Of a DNA stretch of 64,000 bases, positions 48,512-58,768 are shown one piece after another. Origin of the DNA: Hirundichthys speculiger (Eukaryota; Chordata; Actinopteri; Beloniformes; Exocoetidae); assembly GCA_018398805.1 (NCBI GenBank), contig JAGFBZ010000563.1, positions 62,001-126,000 on the forward strand. Direction: 5' to 3'. Numbering within the stretch: the stretch's first letter is position 1; the number at the start of each line of letters is the position of its first letter. Under the pieces are notes generated by a model. That model was not told where the DNA came from, did no database searches, and was given only the letters and a program-made list of their open reading frames with translations. A program made the position numbers and the translations under genes.

Positions 48512-49239
48512 CTATTGACACACAGAGTGTTAAGGTATGTTAAACACCCAGTTATGCATGTTATGGATGAGCTTGGGAGCTTTAAAAAAAATGCACAGGC
48601 GACAGGTTAGCACATGATTAATTAAAGACTTTTCAGACAAACACCCCATTTCATTAACCGATCATGGGTCATGGAGCATACCCCAGGACATTTACTTAAT
48701 AAAAATGATGAATGCAGTTTTCATAATGCACTCATGCTCAACATTACAAAACTCACATGAGTGAGCTGAGGTTAATTTGGCCCACCTTCAACTTTTAAAA
48801 GAAAGTTGACATGAATTCCTGTCACACTGTGTTGTCTGTCATTGTTTAGTGCAATCACCTAATTTAAAGAAAAGAGCTTCCCCAAAAGCATGTTCCGCTG
48901 CTTTTGGGGATAGACACCTCTATCTTATTCACAACATCTGACATCACCCCAACACAAGAACAAAGCATGTTCTTTTATGGTCAATAGTTTCATCCAATGC
49001 ATGAAAGTCTGAACCAAAAGATGTGGCTCATTTGCCCTAATGTGGCTCAGTTGTAAATGTGTGAAACATCTACAACTAATCCATCCCATGATACTGTAAA
49101 AATGATATACATATTCTTACAAATACTACTGCTACTATACTACTAATAATAGTAATACTTTAATAAATATATTAAAAATCTTAAGACCTAACGAACTCAC
49201 GTTCAACAAAGTCAACATGTTACCTGCAACAGAGCTTAC

Positions 49240-49293
49240 CCCTCCTCTGAGCATTCAGGTGTCATTTCATCAGAATCTTTGTCACTTTTTTTC
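49240..49293 (-). CDS. HECT-gene exon 3: acidic linker
   Basis: TTCTCAG/GAAAA acceptor, AGGG/GTAAG donor. Reads KKSDKDSDEMTPECSEEG. Phases fit exons 2 and 4. Confidence 0.55.
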
Positions 49294-49619
49294 CTGAGAA
49301 GGTGCATGCAAACACAAGCGATATCAATTTTAATGGGGTATACAACACCATTACTGTGAAAGACAGATAAATTAGTTAATGTGGATTTTACACAATTAAT
49401 TTAATTAGAGTCCATATTTTGAAAGCAAATTTTTGATTAAACAACCAACTTCAATTATGCTAATAACAAACTGACTACACTCCAAATACACAAATAATTA
49501 AAATAATAAAGATAGCTTTATATGGTGCAGCCTTTCTTAAACCTTTTTGAACAATATATCTAATTTTTCATTAGGAATTTAGTTGTTTTGTGTGGAGCTG
49601 CACACTATTCAGGCAGGAA

Positions 49620-50220
49620 GGCCCCCCCCCATATGATCCAGGTCCTGATCAAGGTTACTTCTTTTTAAAGGGGAGTTTTTCCTTGCCACTGTTTGGCTTA
49701 AAGATTTTTCTCCCACTAGGGGAGCCCTTTTACTTGCCATTGTTTCTTTAATTAGGATTTACTAATATTACTTAGGTGGAGTAGGTGTTGTTTGAAAAAC
49801 GGTTCCAGCACTCCACTCAAGTGAGATTTTGAAAATATACAAAGGCTCCGCCTCCTCCTCTCAGCTCACCCCTCGAAACCACGCCTTCACATGATTCACG
49901 ACTGCATGAACCATAGGGAGGGAGGGAGGGAGGGGTGATATTTGATGGACATTAGCTCAAAATGGGTCTTTTTTGATGGTCTTTTTCTCTGAATACCTTC
50001 TAGACTGGACCAAATGTTTAGTTTTTTTTGCAAACATTTTATTTCAGTGGGTGCAATGGAATGTGAAAAGGTTTTCAGCAATATTGTAAAAAGTGTTGCA
50101 AAAAAACAACACCCACCCCACCTTTAAGCAATACTTAGCAATAGTATTTGCTTGAGGGTCATGCTCTGGGTCTCTGAAAAGCGTTGAGACAACTTGTATT
50201 GTAATAGACACCTTATAAAT
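49620..50220 (+). repeat. Diverged fish interspersed repeat inside the HECT gene
   Basis: GGGAGTTTTTCCTTGCCACTG near 49671 and GCGTTGAGACAACTTGTATT near 50182 match the usual start and end of an abundant fish repeat. The part between holds a (GGGA)n run near 49917-49933. Confidence 0.4.
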
Positions 50221-50375
50221 GACGCCTCAAAATAAGAAGATAATTGTGCACCAGCAATGCAGAAGGGAGGATTTTATATATAACTGCTGGACTTTTTTTT
50301 TTCTAGGATTTCTACATTCGTGCAACAAGTGTGAGTATTATACTGAAAAAAGAAAAAAAGAAAAGTACAAATTAC

Positions 50376-50455
50376 CATATTTTCAGATGTTCTGCCAAGT
50401 CACATAGTGGAATTTCCTTTTCACATCTGAAACACCGCTCCATAACAGCAGCAAC
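50376..50455 (-). CDS. HECT-gene exon 2: UBZ-like zinc finger
   Basis: Acceptor TTTTCTAG/GTTGC and donor ATATG/GTAATT. Reads VAAVMERCFRCEKEIPLCDL then AEHLKI. C-x2-C-x11-H is the pattern of Rad18-type UBZ ubiquitin-binding fingers, which end H-x3-C. The fourth ligand falls on the splice junction (TG plus the next base), and joining to the exon I predict next gives TGG (Trp), not Cys. Confidence 0.6.
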
Positions 50456-50527
50456 CTAGAAAAAAAAAAACAATTATCACAAATATATCTTAAAATATAT
50501 CTATTTATTTTAAAAAGACGCGTCTAC

Positions 50528-52035
50528 CTGCACCACTGGCATGTTCAATGGAAGTCCTCATTGTAAAGGAATTATGTATGTGTGTGTGTGTGTGGGGGGG
50601 GGGCTTTTGATATCCTCAGAACATCTAAGGTACTCTATGGAGTATCCTAGCGGTGGAATAGGTATCATGGATAAGCGCTTGTTTCGGCCACCCTTAGCCA
50701 GCATGTAACCACCAGCTTGCCGGAGTGGTGGATAGGTGTTATACAAATGTTCCGAAAGGTATGCATGATCGCCCACATTGCTTGTAAAATGTATTACTTT
50801 TTTCCCTAGGCCACATGCTTCAAAAAATCTGGTCTCCTCTGAGTTTGGCCCCAGTGTTTCCGCTAGAAAAAATTGGCACCGGACAATGTGACCGGCAGGT
50901 TTTCAATTTACCGGACAAATGTTTGAAATTCCGGTCACATAGGCTATATGAATTTACTGAGGTTAAAAATAAATCATATGCAGTAGTACGATATTAATGC
51001 GAGTCCTTTAATAGTATTTTTATTAAAAAACAGGCTATTTCAAATAAAATAAGTCCCGTCAATTGACTCACGAGCATAACTTCAAAAAATAAATAAATAT
51101 TTTCGGCGGGAGCCACAGCATCATCGGTGGTAGTCTCCATCTCTTCAGATAGCCTTTTAGAGTTAGACTCATCATCACCCTCGCCATTAGAGCTTTTTTG
51201 TTTTAGAAAATAGCTTTCGCCATGTCAAAGACCTCTCTGTTGTGGTGCGCGGTTTGTTAGATTTAATGAAACAAATGTGACAAGTTTCGTTCCGCACAGA
51301 AAAAAAGTTTTGTTCCACATATAGGCTACATTCATTCATTCACTATACACACACACACACTACTCATTCGTAAAAAAAAAAGTATATGTTTTTTCATAAA
51401 ATGATGTGGTAATTACCCATTTTATTACAACTGAAATTGTGCTTGGGAGGAGTATTTTCACCGTACATTTTGACCAGAGAGATTATAAAATACCGGACTT
51501 CGGCATATTTTACCGGACAAAGTCTGGCAATTACCGAACAACGGAAACCCTGTTTGGCACACAAGGTATATCAGGCTCTGGCAGGCACACAAATGCATGT
51601 GTCCAGGAGACCTCTTTTTTTTGTTTATGTGACTTCCCTTTCCATCCTCCCAGTGAAAAGCTTGGTCTAAAAAGCCTGGCGAGACTGGACTGAACTTCAT
51701 CCTCACTCCTTGACTGTGTGGAAGAACAACCGTAGGGAGAGAAGGGCTGGAGGTTATTTCTTCCTGTATTCCAAAAACTGGATGGTGTTACAGTCATTGT
51801 TGACAGGGAAACAGATGGCTGTGTGAAAGAATGAAGGGCATGATGATGGAACCAAAGAGGAGTCTGATGAATGTGGTGCAATGGATGCATAAGAATATGA
51901 GTCTGATGTAGATGTCTGGGCAGAGACAGATGTGTCAGGTGTACGTGCAGGCACAGATGATCTTGCAACAAATGGTAATGTGTTGGACAATCTTTCTGCC
52001 AGCAGGGAAGTTGTTCTTTGCATTTCTTGCAACAA
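50528..52035 (-). pseudogene. HECT-gene exon 1 region (N-terminal domain), split by a hAT element
   Basis: 51754-52035 gives a Ser/Thr-rich N-terminus (LLAERLSNTLPF, then SSVPARTPDTS). After a shift at a T5 run near 51777 comes SRSEDEVQSSLARLFRPSF and VSWTHAFVCLPEPDIPCVPN. Past the hAT element the frame resumes with ACGLGKKVIHFTSN, YNTYPPLRQAGGYMLAKGG and IPPLGYSIEYLRC. A CA repeat and a TGA stop precede GLPLNMPVVQ and the donor CAG/GTAGAC at 50528. This WxHxFVCL...GLGxKxI...GGxxL...GYxxxYL domain precedes HECT in related fish proteins as I recall. The true start codon is uncertain. Confidence 0.6.
50852..51552. mobile_element. 701-bp hAT-like element inside HECT exon 1
   Basis: TIRs CAGTGTTTCCGCTAG and CAGGGTTTCCGTTGTTCGG. 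Target duplication TTTGGCCC (50844-50851) and TTTGGCAC (51553-51560), 7 of 8 identical. No transposase, so non-autonomous. It interrupts the coding exon at the CVPN codons, and the host reading frame resumes on both sides. Confidence 0.8.
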
Positions 52036-52099
52036 ATGTTTTCATCAGTGCTGTTGAGATATGAGACATTTGTGAAAGATCAGGATGGATGAGATCAAG

Positions 52100-53998
52100 G
52101 AAAGCAAAACAGAACTCAAAACACAAAAGAAGTACAAAACCAAGGCAACATCATAACAGTAGCCTAGCTAAACAATTGCTTAAAATAACTGCATGTAATC
52201 ACTTGACATAACATTTTAAATAGGCACTGATTGTTAAGTGTAGATTGAATTGTGTTTTTTCTTGGGCATAACAGCTGTAAAATGCAATTGAAACATGGTC
52301 TATTTTAAAATGTTATTTTACAGTGATCAGCTGCACCAGCAGGGTGTCAGTAAGCTCCTAACTGAGCCTGAACTACCATTGCAATCTACAGGAGAGCTCT
52401 CGGAGACCCTAAACTCTCCCAACCCCTTAACGTATTTTAGGATACATTGGACCCACCCTTTTGCTCTACTCTGCAGTTCATCTTCTCCTCATCATTAATA
52501 CATTTAAATCCATAGTTATTATCTGTCATGGTGGGAGTAAAACGATTATCCATGTCTGTCAGGTTCACACTGTAAAATATCGGCCATCTCAGATGAAAGA
52601 TGTCCAATTATGGCAAAAAACGGCGATTGTAGTTCATAAACAGTGATTCTAGTTCTCACAATGAGACAGAAGCGAATGTGGAAAATGTATCATTTGCATT
52701 TTCTCCTGTCTCATTGCTCATTTGGGCTATGACAGATATCAAACAGTATCAGAAATTAGAAGGAATAGTCTCAGAGTGTGACATCTTGTCGCAAAGTCTA
52801 CAATGACCTCTGTCAGCTAACCAACCAATAGGAACACACCATGAAATAACGTAAATATCAGCGGATCTACACACAGCCCTTTGCGACGGCAGGGCAAAAT
52901 AAAACCTTACTACGACAGAGAAATGGTAAGAAAAAATGTGATACACTTATAAAGAAGACAGACACTTCATTTTCTCGGTTTTATTACTACTTTTCTTGTC
53001 AAAGCACAAGAACACCACGACAGGAATGCTAACTTTAATGTCATCGGTACATTAGCACATTAGCAGCAACCTGCTAAAGACCTGCTGACTCTGCATTTAG
53101 AGCCAGAAATATACTTGGATTACCTTATGTTGTAGCCGTGATTCAATTTATGTTAGGTCGAAGAAAACCTCTGCGAACTAATTCTTGGGAAGGATTATTG
53201 GTCCCGGTGGAGCTGAATGCAGAATTCCCATCTTCACTCCTGTGTTGTATCTAAAGTGAGCTTGGCACAGACCACACACTGTGAAAAAGGCCCTTGATAT
53301 GTACTGTTGCTATGGCCATCGTTGTACTTTTACATGTTACACTACTTGGGTAATTTTCAACAGAAAATACAATTTATAATCTTTTTTTTAAAAAAGAAGC
53401 TTAACTTATTTTTGAGGCACGCTGTTGTTCTCCATCCTTGGGTGCGCAGGCTGATTTCTTCTTTTTGCTGAAATGCAAGTTTTACAGTTTGCCAAGTTGC
53501 AAAATCTGCTGTTCTCATCTTGAAAATGTTATATAATTGAATATTTCTCAAAGGTCTAAACCAAAGTAACTGGACTTTCTGGAGGGACTTTATAGTCAGT
53601 ATTTTACATATGACTTCAGCTGCATTTACACTCTACTCCCCATTAGTAAGTTTGAAATGATAATGCATCCTGGATGGAAGTCCAGTTGACTAGCTTCAAG
53701 AATTTGGCTCATATTCTTTCAAAATTAGCACACCGATAATTGAGTGTATATCATCTTATTTGGACATCCTGTTTGAATGTTTTGGTGGTCTTAATTAACG
53801 TTAAAAAATGCCACGTATTCTACCAGTTTTATTATTATTACATTGCTAACATTTTAGCCAATGAAAAATAAACTGAGCTAAAAGAGTTCATGTTTGTCGC
53901 TTGTTATATCCTTCATAAATTGTCACTTAGCTTTATAAAGAACAAACTGTGATGTATACTGTTCAGTTTTCACATGATTTTTCCCTCCGTTCCTTCAG
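52100..53998. promoter_or_regulatory. Region between the two divergent genes
   Basis: Lies between the HECT 5' end and the first clear transposase exon. It holds a CCAAT box near 52825 and a 9-bp inverted repeat GTCGCAAAG (52788-52796) / CTTTGCGAC (52879-52887). Upstream transposase exons (N-terminal HTH) may lie here, but I could not find them. Confidence 0.35.
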
Positions 53999-54154
53999 GG
54001 TTCAAAGATCCAGAGTAATGGAAACTTTGAGAGCAGTTGATCCTGTTGGCACACTACTTCGTGAGCTTGGAGCAAATCATATTCCAAGAAGAGTGTACTC
54101 TACACCAGCACCCATGGCTCTGTGGCACATTGACGGAAACCATAAGCTGATCCG
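53999..54154 (+). CDS. Transposase exon with first catalytic Asp
   Basis: CTTCAG/GGTTC acceptor, ATCCG/GTAAGA donor. Reads VQRSRVMETLRAVDPVG to ALWHIDGNHKLI; fully open. Confidence 0.75.
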
Positions 54155-54223
54155 GTAAGAGTCCTCTATATGTGTGTCTTTCATAAACATTCCCATTTCT
54201 AAAAGATGTAAGTTTCTTTATAG

Positions 54224-54268
54224 TTGGAGAATTGTGATTCATGGAGGAATTGATGGAACGAGGAGCCG
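54224..54268 (+). CDS. Transposase short exon
   Basis: TTTATAG/TTGGAG acceptor, AGCCG/GTATGC donor. Reads WRIVIHGGIDGTRSR, where the family has GGIDGYSR (one codon extra here). Confidence 0.6.
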
Positions 54269-54379
54269 GTATGCTAAGTATTCATTGAAATTTGAAGTGG
54301 AAGAATATGAATAAAATTTAACAGGATTTTTTTTCTTCTTTTGATGAGTATTTCATTGTCATTTGTCTTCTCATCATAG

Positions 54380-54705
54380 GTGAAAGAAGTTTCCTTACAG
54401 GACAAAGTGTTCACAACCAAAGAATAGAGAGACTATGGAGAGATGTTTGGTGTGCTGTAACTGTGAACTACCATACAGCCTTTCAGTATCTCTCTGACAC
54501 AGCTACATTAAACATCGACAATGAGCGTGACCTGATTTGTCTGCATTATGTGATGCTCCCCCGAATAAATGGGCACTTACAGTTATTCAAGCAGGCATGG
54601 GATCAGCATTCCCTTTCCACAGAACGTGGAAGGTCACCTCAACAACTGTGGATTGAGGGACATTTAAGAGGAATGAATCCAGTCTCTGAACCTTCTAGTG
54701 AACAG
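54380..54705 (+). CDS. Transposase exon with catalytic Glu
   Basis: ATCATAG/GTGAAA acceptor, GAACAG/GTCAGA donor; open for 108 codons. HNQRIERLWRDVW carries the Glu. A helical region with RDLICLHYVMLPRINGHLQL follows. Confidence 0.75.
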
Positions 54706-54812
54706 GTCAGACAAAACCTTTGCACTTGACAAGAACATTTTATAAAGCTCAATGTTATTCCAATAGGGAACAATCAATTCACTGCATAACTAAAGCAAAA
54801 AGAGTAGTTTTT

Positions 54813-54844
<32 letters not shown>

Positions 54845-54879
54845 TAGAAATTCTTATAAAACATTTTCACCTCCAATAG

Positions 54880-55023
54880 GGTTTTCTAGATGGCTATGGA
54901 ATTGACTGGGAAGGACCAACACCTGTGGAATCAGAGGGAACAGTTGATGTTCCAGAGACCCCTGAGGCTTTATGGAACCTTGTTGTTGCACACCTGCAAG
55001 AAACGATTGATCCTCTTCGCTGA
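54880..55023 (+). CDS. Transposase last exon
   Basis: CCAATAG/GGTTTT acceptor. Reads GFLDGYGIDWEGPTPVESEG and ends AHLQETIDPLR-stop at 55021-55023, in phase with the previous exon. Confidence 0.7.
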   Translation, partial: GFLDGYGIDWEGPTPVESEGTVDVPETPEALWNLVVAHLQETIDPLR

Positions 55024-55544
55024 GCACATGCTTTGGGATGGACATTCTGCTGGAAGCATTGAAAGCGGCAAAGCAGCTGTTTCATGATAACTGATGGTAT
55101 ATGGTACACTCCTACTCTTCTTCTTTGTTCAATATTCTTGGGAATCTTTGTAACATCTTTGAATAAAAAATGTAGTGTAGTGTTTTGTGTGGATGGGTTG
55201 TTTTTCTGTTTGTTTTTTTTTATCATATGCGGCAAATTAGTTAAAATGGACTTCTGTAAGATTGTAGCCTTCATAGCTTCAAGAACTTTATTTTTAAGAA
55301 CAACTTTCTGCACATATATTTTAATAATAATATAATGTTTTTTGCCATAATTTGGTAAAACCTTTTACAGTGAGAATTATGTGCATTTTAATCTTGATTA
55401 ATCTAGATTTTTTTTTTTTTTTTCTGCGTGTGAGTGAAAGTAAATGTGCAATGACACCAACTACAAGGACTCTGAGATCACACCCGGTCAGTCTATGGGC
55501 AAACCTCTCCCGGCATTGCCTTAAACAATATAGATTGAGTTTAA

Positions 55545-56523
55545 GGCAGTTAGCTTCACAAGGTTGCATGTTCGAGATGAGCATGGGGGAACAAAGCCTT
55601 TAAACAGATATGTTGTTTAATTTGCTGTTTGTTTTATTATTGAGTTTGTTTTAATTTTCTCTAAGCTCGCGAGATCTTTGGATGTGTTGGAACCTTTCCA
55701 AATAAAATGTTCTTGACTCTCTTTTTCTTTTACCATGTCAATTGTTGCCCATATGTGTTTCATGTGTATTTTAATAGGTCTACCTTTCTCCTGTATTAGT
55801 TATGCATGTTGCCAATGAAGTGACTAATATTCTGATTTTATAACCGAAGACACATTAGATATTTTCCTCTTCTGTCCAGGTGTGCCCGTCGAGGCACGTC
55901 ACTTCCAGGAAGAGCTACCGTGGCGGATGTCTGGTTACCATAGTAACAGTCAACAAAGACCGATATATGAAGGTTAACTAAATAGTGCTAATTAAGTGAA
56001 GAATTATATTACAGCTGACCCAGGATACCTCAGGCGTCATGTAGCTACAGAAAATAGCTTGTATGCGATAACCGGGTCGGACTTAAAATATTTTTAGTCA
56101 CACAAGAGTGACAATGGACGATGTCTACTGTGTATAAATCTATTTTGACTGTTTGACTTTTACCACGTAAATGATTGCTGCTTCCAAAGTGCAGATTTCA
56201 TCCTTTGGTGGCCTCAGAAAAACACCCGCATCAGATCAACACATGAAAGACACATGATAAGGAGAAACAATAAGGATATATTGGAACAACATTCTAACGA
56301 TCAATAGCATCGACACAATACAACAAAGCATCATAGGCGCATACCAACGACACATCATAATGACGAAAAGCAACGACACATAGCAACGACACATCATAAC
56401 GACGAAAAGCAATGACACATCATAATGGTGCAGAGCGACGGCGCAGAGCAACGACGCATAGCAACGACACATACCAACAACGCATCATAACGACCAAAAC
56501 AAGTGACCCAATCAGACAGTGAG
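55545..56523 (-). repeat. Right terminal inverted repeat
   Basis: Inverted counterpart of the left TIR. It has a shorter tandem array, a ~35-bp block near 56110-56140 absent from the left copy, and several small indels. Confidence 0.8.
56280..56500 (-). repeat. Minisatellite in the right TIR
   Basis: The inverse of the left array (CATCATAACGACGAAAAGC, AACGACACATAGCAACG), with fewer units and no clear higher-order copy. Confidence 0.75.
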
Positions 56524-56889
56524 TGTAAGGAGACAACAGAAGTGTAAACCAAAGTTAAATAGATACAACTAAACGTTAAGCTAAGTGAACAATCTACATA
56601 GACAAAGTTGTTGTTAAAAGAGTTTTGACACAACCAGAGTATTGTTGAAAGTTAAATAAACATGGGGAAACGTCTTAAACAACCAATGGATATAAGGTTG
56701 TAGTTAATTAAAACTCCAAGATTACTAACCTGGGTTTTTGTCTTGAGCCCTCTGAATTCAAGCTGGTCAGCAGCTTTTATTCTTTCTATTTTTTTTTACC
56801 AAATAGAATTATCTCTGTCTCTCTTGATTTAATTGAAGGAAGGTTGATTTCATCCATCTATTAACTTGCTCCACACACTGACAGAATGA
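56524..56889. other. Non-coding spacer
   Basis: No gene or repeat terminus seen. Confidence 0.5.
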
Positions 56890-57170
56890 ATCTCATAGAC
56901 CACAGTCATTTGGTGAAAAGGGCCAAGTAAATCTGAGTGTCGTCTGCATAGTTGTGGTACTCAACATTGTTGACATGTATGATCTGACCTAAGGGAATAT
57001 GTTGAGGTTGGATAACAGCAGTCAGAAAAGTTGACCCTTGAGGGACTCCACAGGTTATAGGAATAGAGAGATTTATGCTCACCCATGGAAATAACAAAGC
57101 TCCTGCCTTCAAGATACAGTGTAATATATTCAGAGCTCTGTACAAAGCAGCCAGTTGAAGTAGGTGGAGT
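56890..57170 (-). mobile_element. LINE reverse-transcriptase fragment
   Basis: Minus-strand frame 57145-56906 reads SIPITCGVPQGSTFL, then IPLGQIIHVNNVEYHNYADD followed by TQIYLALF. GVPQGS and YADDTQ are the RT palm motifs of CR1/L2-like LINEs, with the two catalytic Asp in YADD. Truncated on both sides and slightly deleted between the two motifs. Confidence 0.75.
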
Positions 57171-58189
57171 CAGACAGTGGACCCATATCCTTCTTATGTG
57201 GGATGTGTCTTTTTTTTAATTGGCATTACATCATGGTCTATGCTCTGGTCTTGGTCTATGATGTCACACATTTCTCACAAATAATTATGGCTCAGAGTGA
57301 CTGATTTAATTAAAGCAGAGGAAGAGAGAGAGGAACCAATCTTTAAACATCACTGTGGAGGACTGAATTCAGTCCATGTTATTATTTTTTTTCTTTTTCA
57401 TGTCCTTCTGGAAAAACAGTCTGACAAATGATGGAAGCCAGCAGAAACTGGAGGCTAATGATATATCTGAGAAAAGGATGTGTTCCTCCTGACACTTATG
57501 AAACTTTTCTCCTGCAAGTGATAGGAAAATGATGAATTACACTTTAAGTGAAATTAATTTGTCCAGAGCCAAATGAGGGAGGGTGTTAGCCTGGGGCAGC
57601 ACGCTTTATTAATAAGGATGTCATGGGGAGGGGGTCTTCCAAGGGTGAATTATGACTCATTCCTGAGAAGCCAAATTGTTTCCGTCTCCTTATTTGGGAT
57701 ATGTGTTTTGATACCCTCACTCCCCTTGTTGCACAGCTGGCAGTGCTGCTGCACCACTGCTGCAGGCCAGCACAATCTCATTACTTAGCTTAGCCATTGA
57801 TTTTCCTCCTGCCCGGAAAGATGCTCCAGAGCAGATATGAACAGCTCTGACGATAGACTGCCAGCATTCTGTGGGAGCTTGAAGGACACTTTATCATGAC
57901 AGAGCTTTGTGCTCAGAGGCAAATAGACTTGGATCTTGGTCATAATACACTACCTTTTTGGTCTTTTTTTGGTCATCTTGAATGAACCAGAGTTCAGTAG
58001 TGAGTTTTTTCCCCCCAATTTATGCAACAAATATCAAGATATTTTATTTAAAAAGAACTCCCTGCGCAGGAGGAAAAAGTAAGCAAACCCACTGAGTAGT
58101 TAATCTGCATGGGATGGCAAACAGATATGAAATAATCTAAAAATATTCAGGCATCCATCATTCCACATTTTGACAAACTATCTGTAAAC
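57171..58189. other. Non-coding spacer
   Basis: No supported feature; probable left part of the Tc1 remnant from about 57960. Confidence 0.4.
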
Positions 58190-58768
58190 AGAGACAGTTT
58201 ACTGCTGTGGCTTCTCTTCCTAGTAGTGGGCATCCAGCCAAGATGACTCCAAAGACACATGCAGATTCCTCAATGAGGCAAAGATGAACAGCTTGAAGGC
58301 ATCACTGGAACTGGCAAACATCTCTGTTCATGAGTCTATCATTTGTAAGGCATTGAACAGGCTGAGTGTCCATGGTAGAACAGCACAGAACAGGCCATTG
58401 CATTTTCAAGAAAATAAACATTGGACAAATGTTTTGAGGAGTGATGACATAATGGCATTGTTTGATTACTCAACTCTGTGTGAGGCACTAAAAAGGAAGA
58501 GCTGAGCAACATCAAAGTATCACCTCAACAGTGAAGTATGGTGGAGAGAACATCATGATATGGGCTCACTTTGCTACCGCAGAACCTTGACTACTTGTCA
58601 TTGTCAAGAGGAAAATAGATTCCCAAGTTTACACACAAAAAAAAAATCCTTAAGGATAATGTCTGGGAGGCTATCTGCCAGCTGAAGCTCAGTAGAAACT
58701 GAATGATGCAGGAGAACAATGATAATGACAAATGAATAGTAAACAATTCCTCCTGAAAGGTCTAATCC
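58190..58768 (+). mobile_element. Tc1-like transposon remnant
   Basis: 58520-58700 keeps a degraded Tc1 core: VKYGGENIMIWAHFATAEP-like text, then IVKRKIDSQVYT and WEAICQLKLS. These correspond to the GGGSIMIWGCF...G...Y..iL block. The upstream part is heavily decayed. It is cut at 58769 by the LTR-like repeat. Confidence 0.5.

Larger units (their letters stand above)
43972..52035 (-). pseudogene. UBZ-HECT E3 ubiquitin-ligase gene of the element, ten exons
   Basis: Predicted exons in order: about 52035-50528, 50455-50376, 49293-49240, 48511-48466, 48319-48273, 47318-47023, 46889-46711, 46470-46298, 45981-45753, 44187-43972. Almost all junctions have GT/AG sites and the codon phases join without adjustment. 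The product has a Ser-rich N-terminus, a conserved domain of unknown role, a UBZ-like finger, an acidic linker and a complete HECT domain with catalytic Cys. HECT ligases take ubiquitin onto that Cys from an E2 and pass it to a target. Similar HECT proteins in fish are often named G2E3-like. At least five frame breaks (most in homopolymers), one in-frame stop, one poor acceptor and a hAT insertion disrupt this copy. Confidence 0.75.
53999..55023 (+). pseudogene. Integrase-type (rve-like) transposase gene, missing part of its core
   Basis: Exons: 53999-54154, 54224-54268, 54380-54705, 54880-55023. They read RVYSTPAPMALWHIDGNHKL (first catalytic Asp), RWRIVIHGGIDG, then SVHNQRIERLWRDV (catalytic Glu), NYHTAFQYLSD, LHYVMLPRINGHLQLFKQAW and YGIDWEGPTPVESEG, with a stop at 55021-55023. 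In this family, known from fish and cnidarian transposon proteins, a block with RSDKGGEN (second Asp) lies between the second and third exons. Here only 111 bp separate them, no such block exists, and the phases do not join, so exon(s) have been lost. Splice sites are otherwise good. This copy should be catalytically dead. Confidence 0.7.
42743..56523. mobile_element. ~13.8-kb DNA element with ~1-kb TIRs, HECT ligase and integrase-type transposase
   Basis: Both ends share CTCACTGTCTGATTG, and the inverted copies continue, roughly 90% alike by eye, for about 1.0-1.1 kb. Inside are two divergent multi-exon genes: a UBZ/HECT ubiquitin ligase (minus, 52.0 to 44.0 kb) and an rve-like transposase (plus, 54.0 to 55.0 kb), with a likely shared promoter region at about 52.1-53.9 kb. 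Flanks AGTGCT and AGTGTA match only 4 of 6, so the target duplication is unproven. IS3EU or a similar integrase-like superfamily is my best guess, from the transposase type. At least two smaller elements have inserted into it. Confidence 0.8.

Noticed and set aside
51531..51971. His-rich N-terminal part of a 146-residue ORF
   Set aside because: Shadow frame of the Ser-rich HECT-gene N-terminus; only the portion after about 51770 is the real frame.
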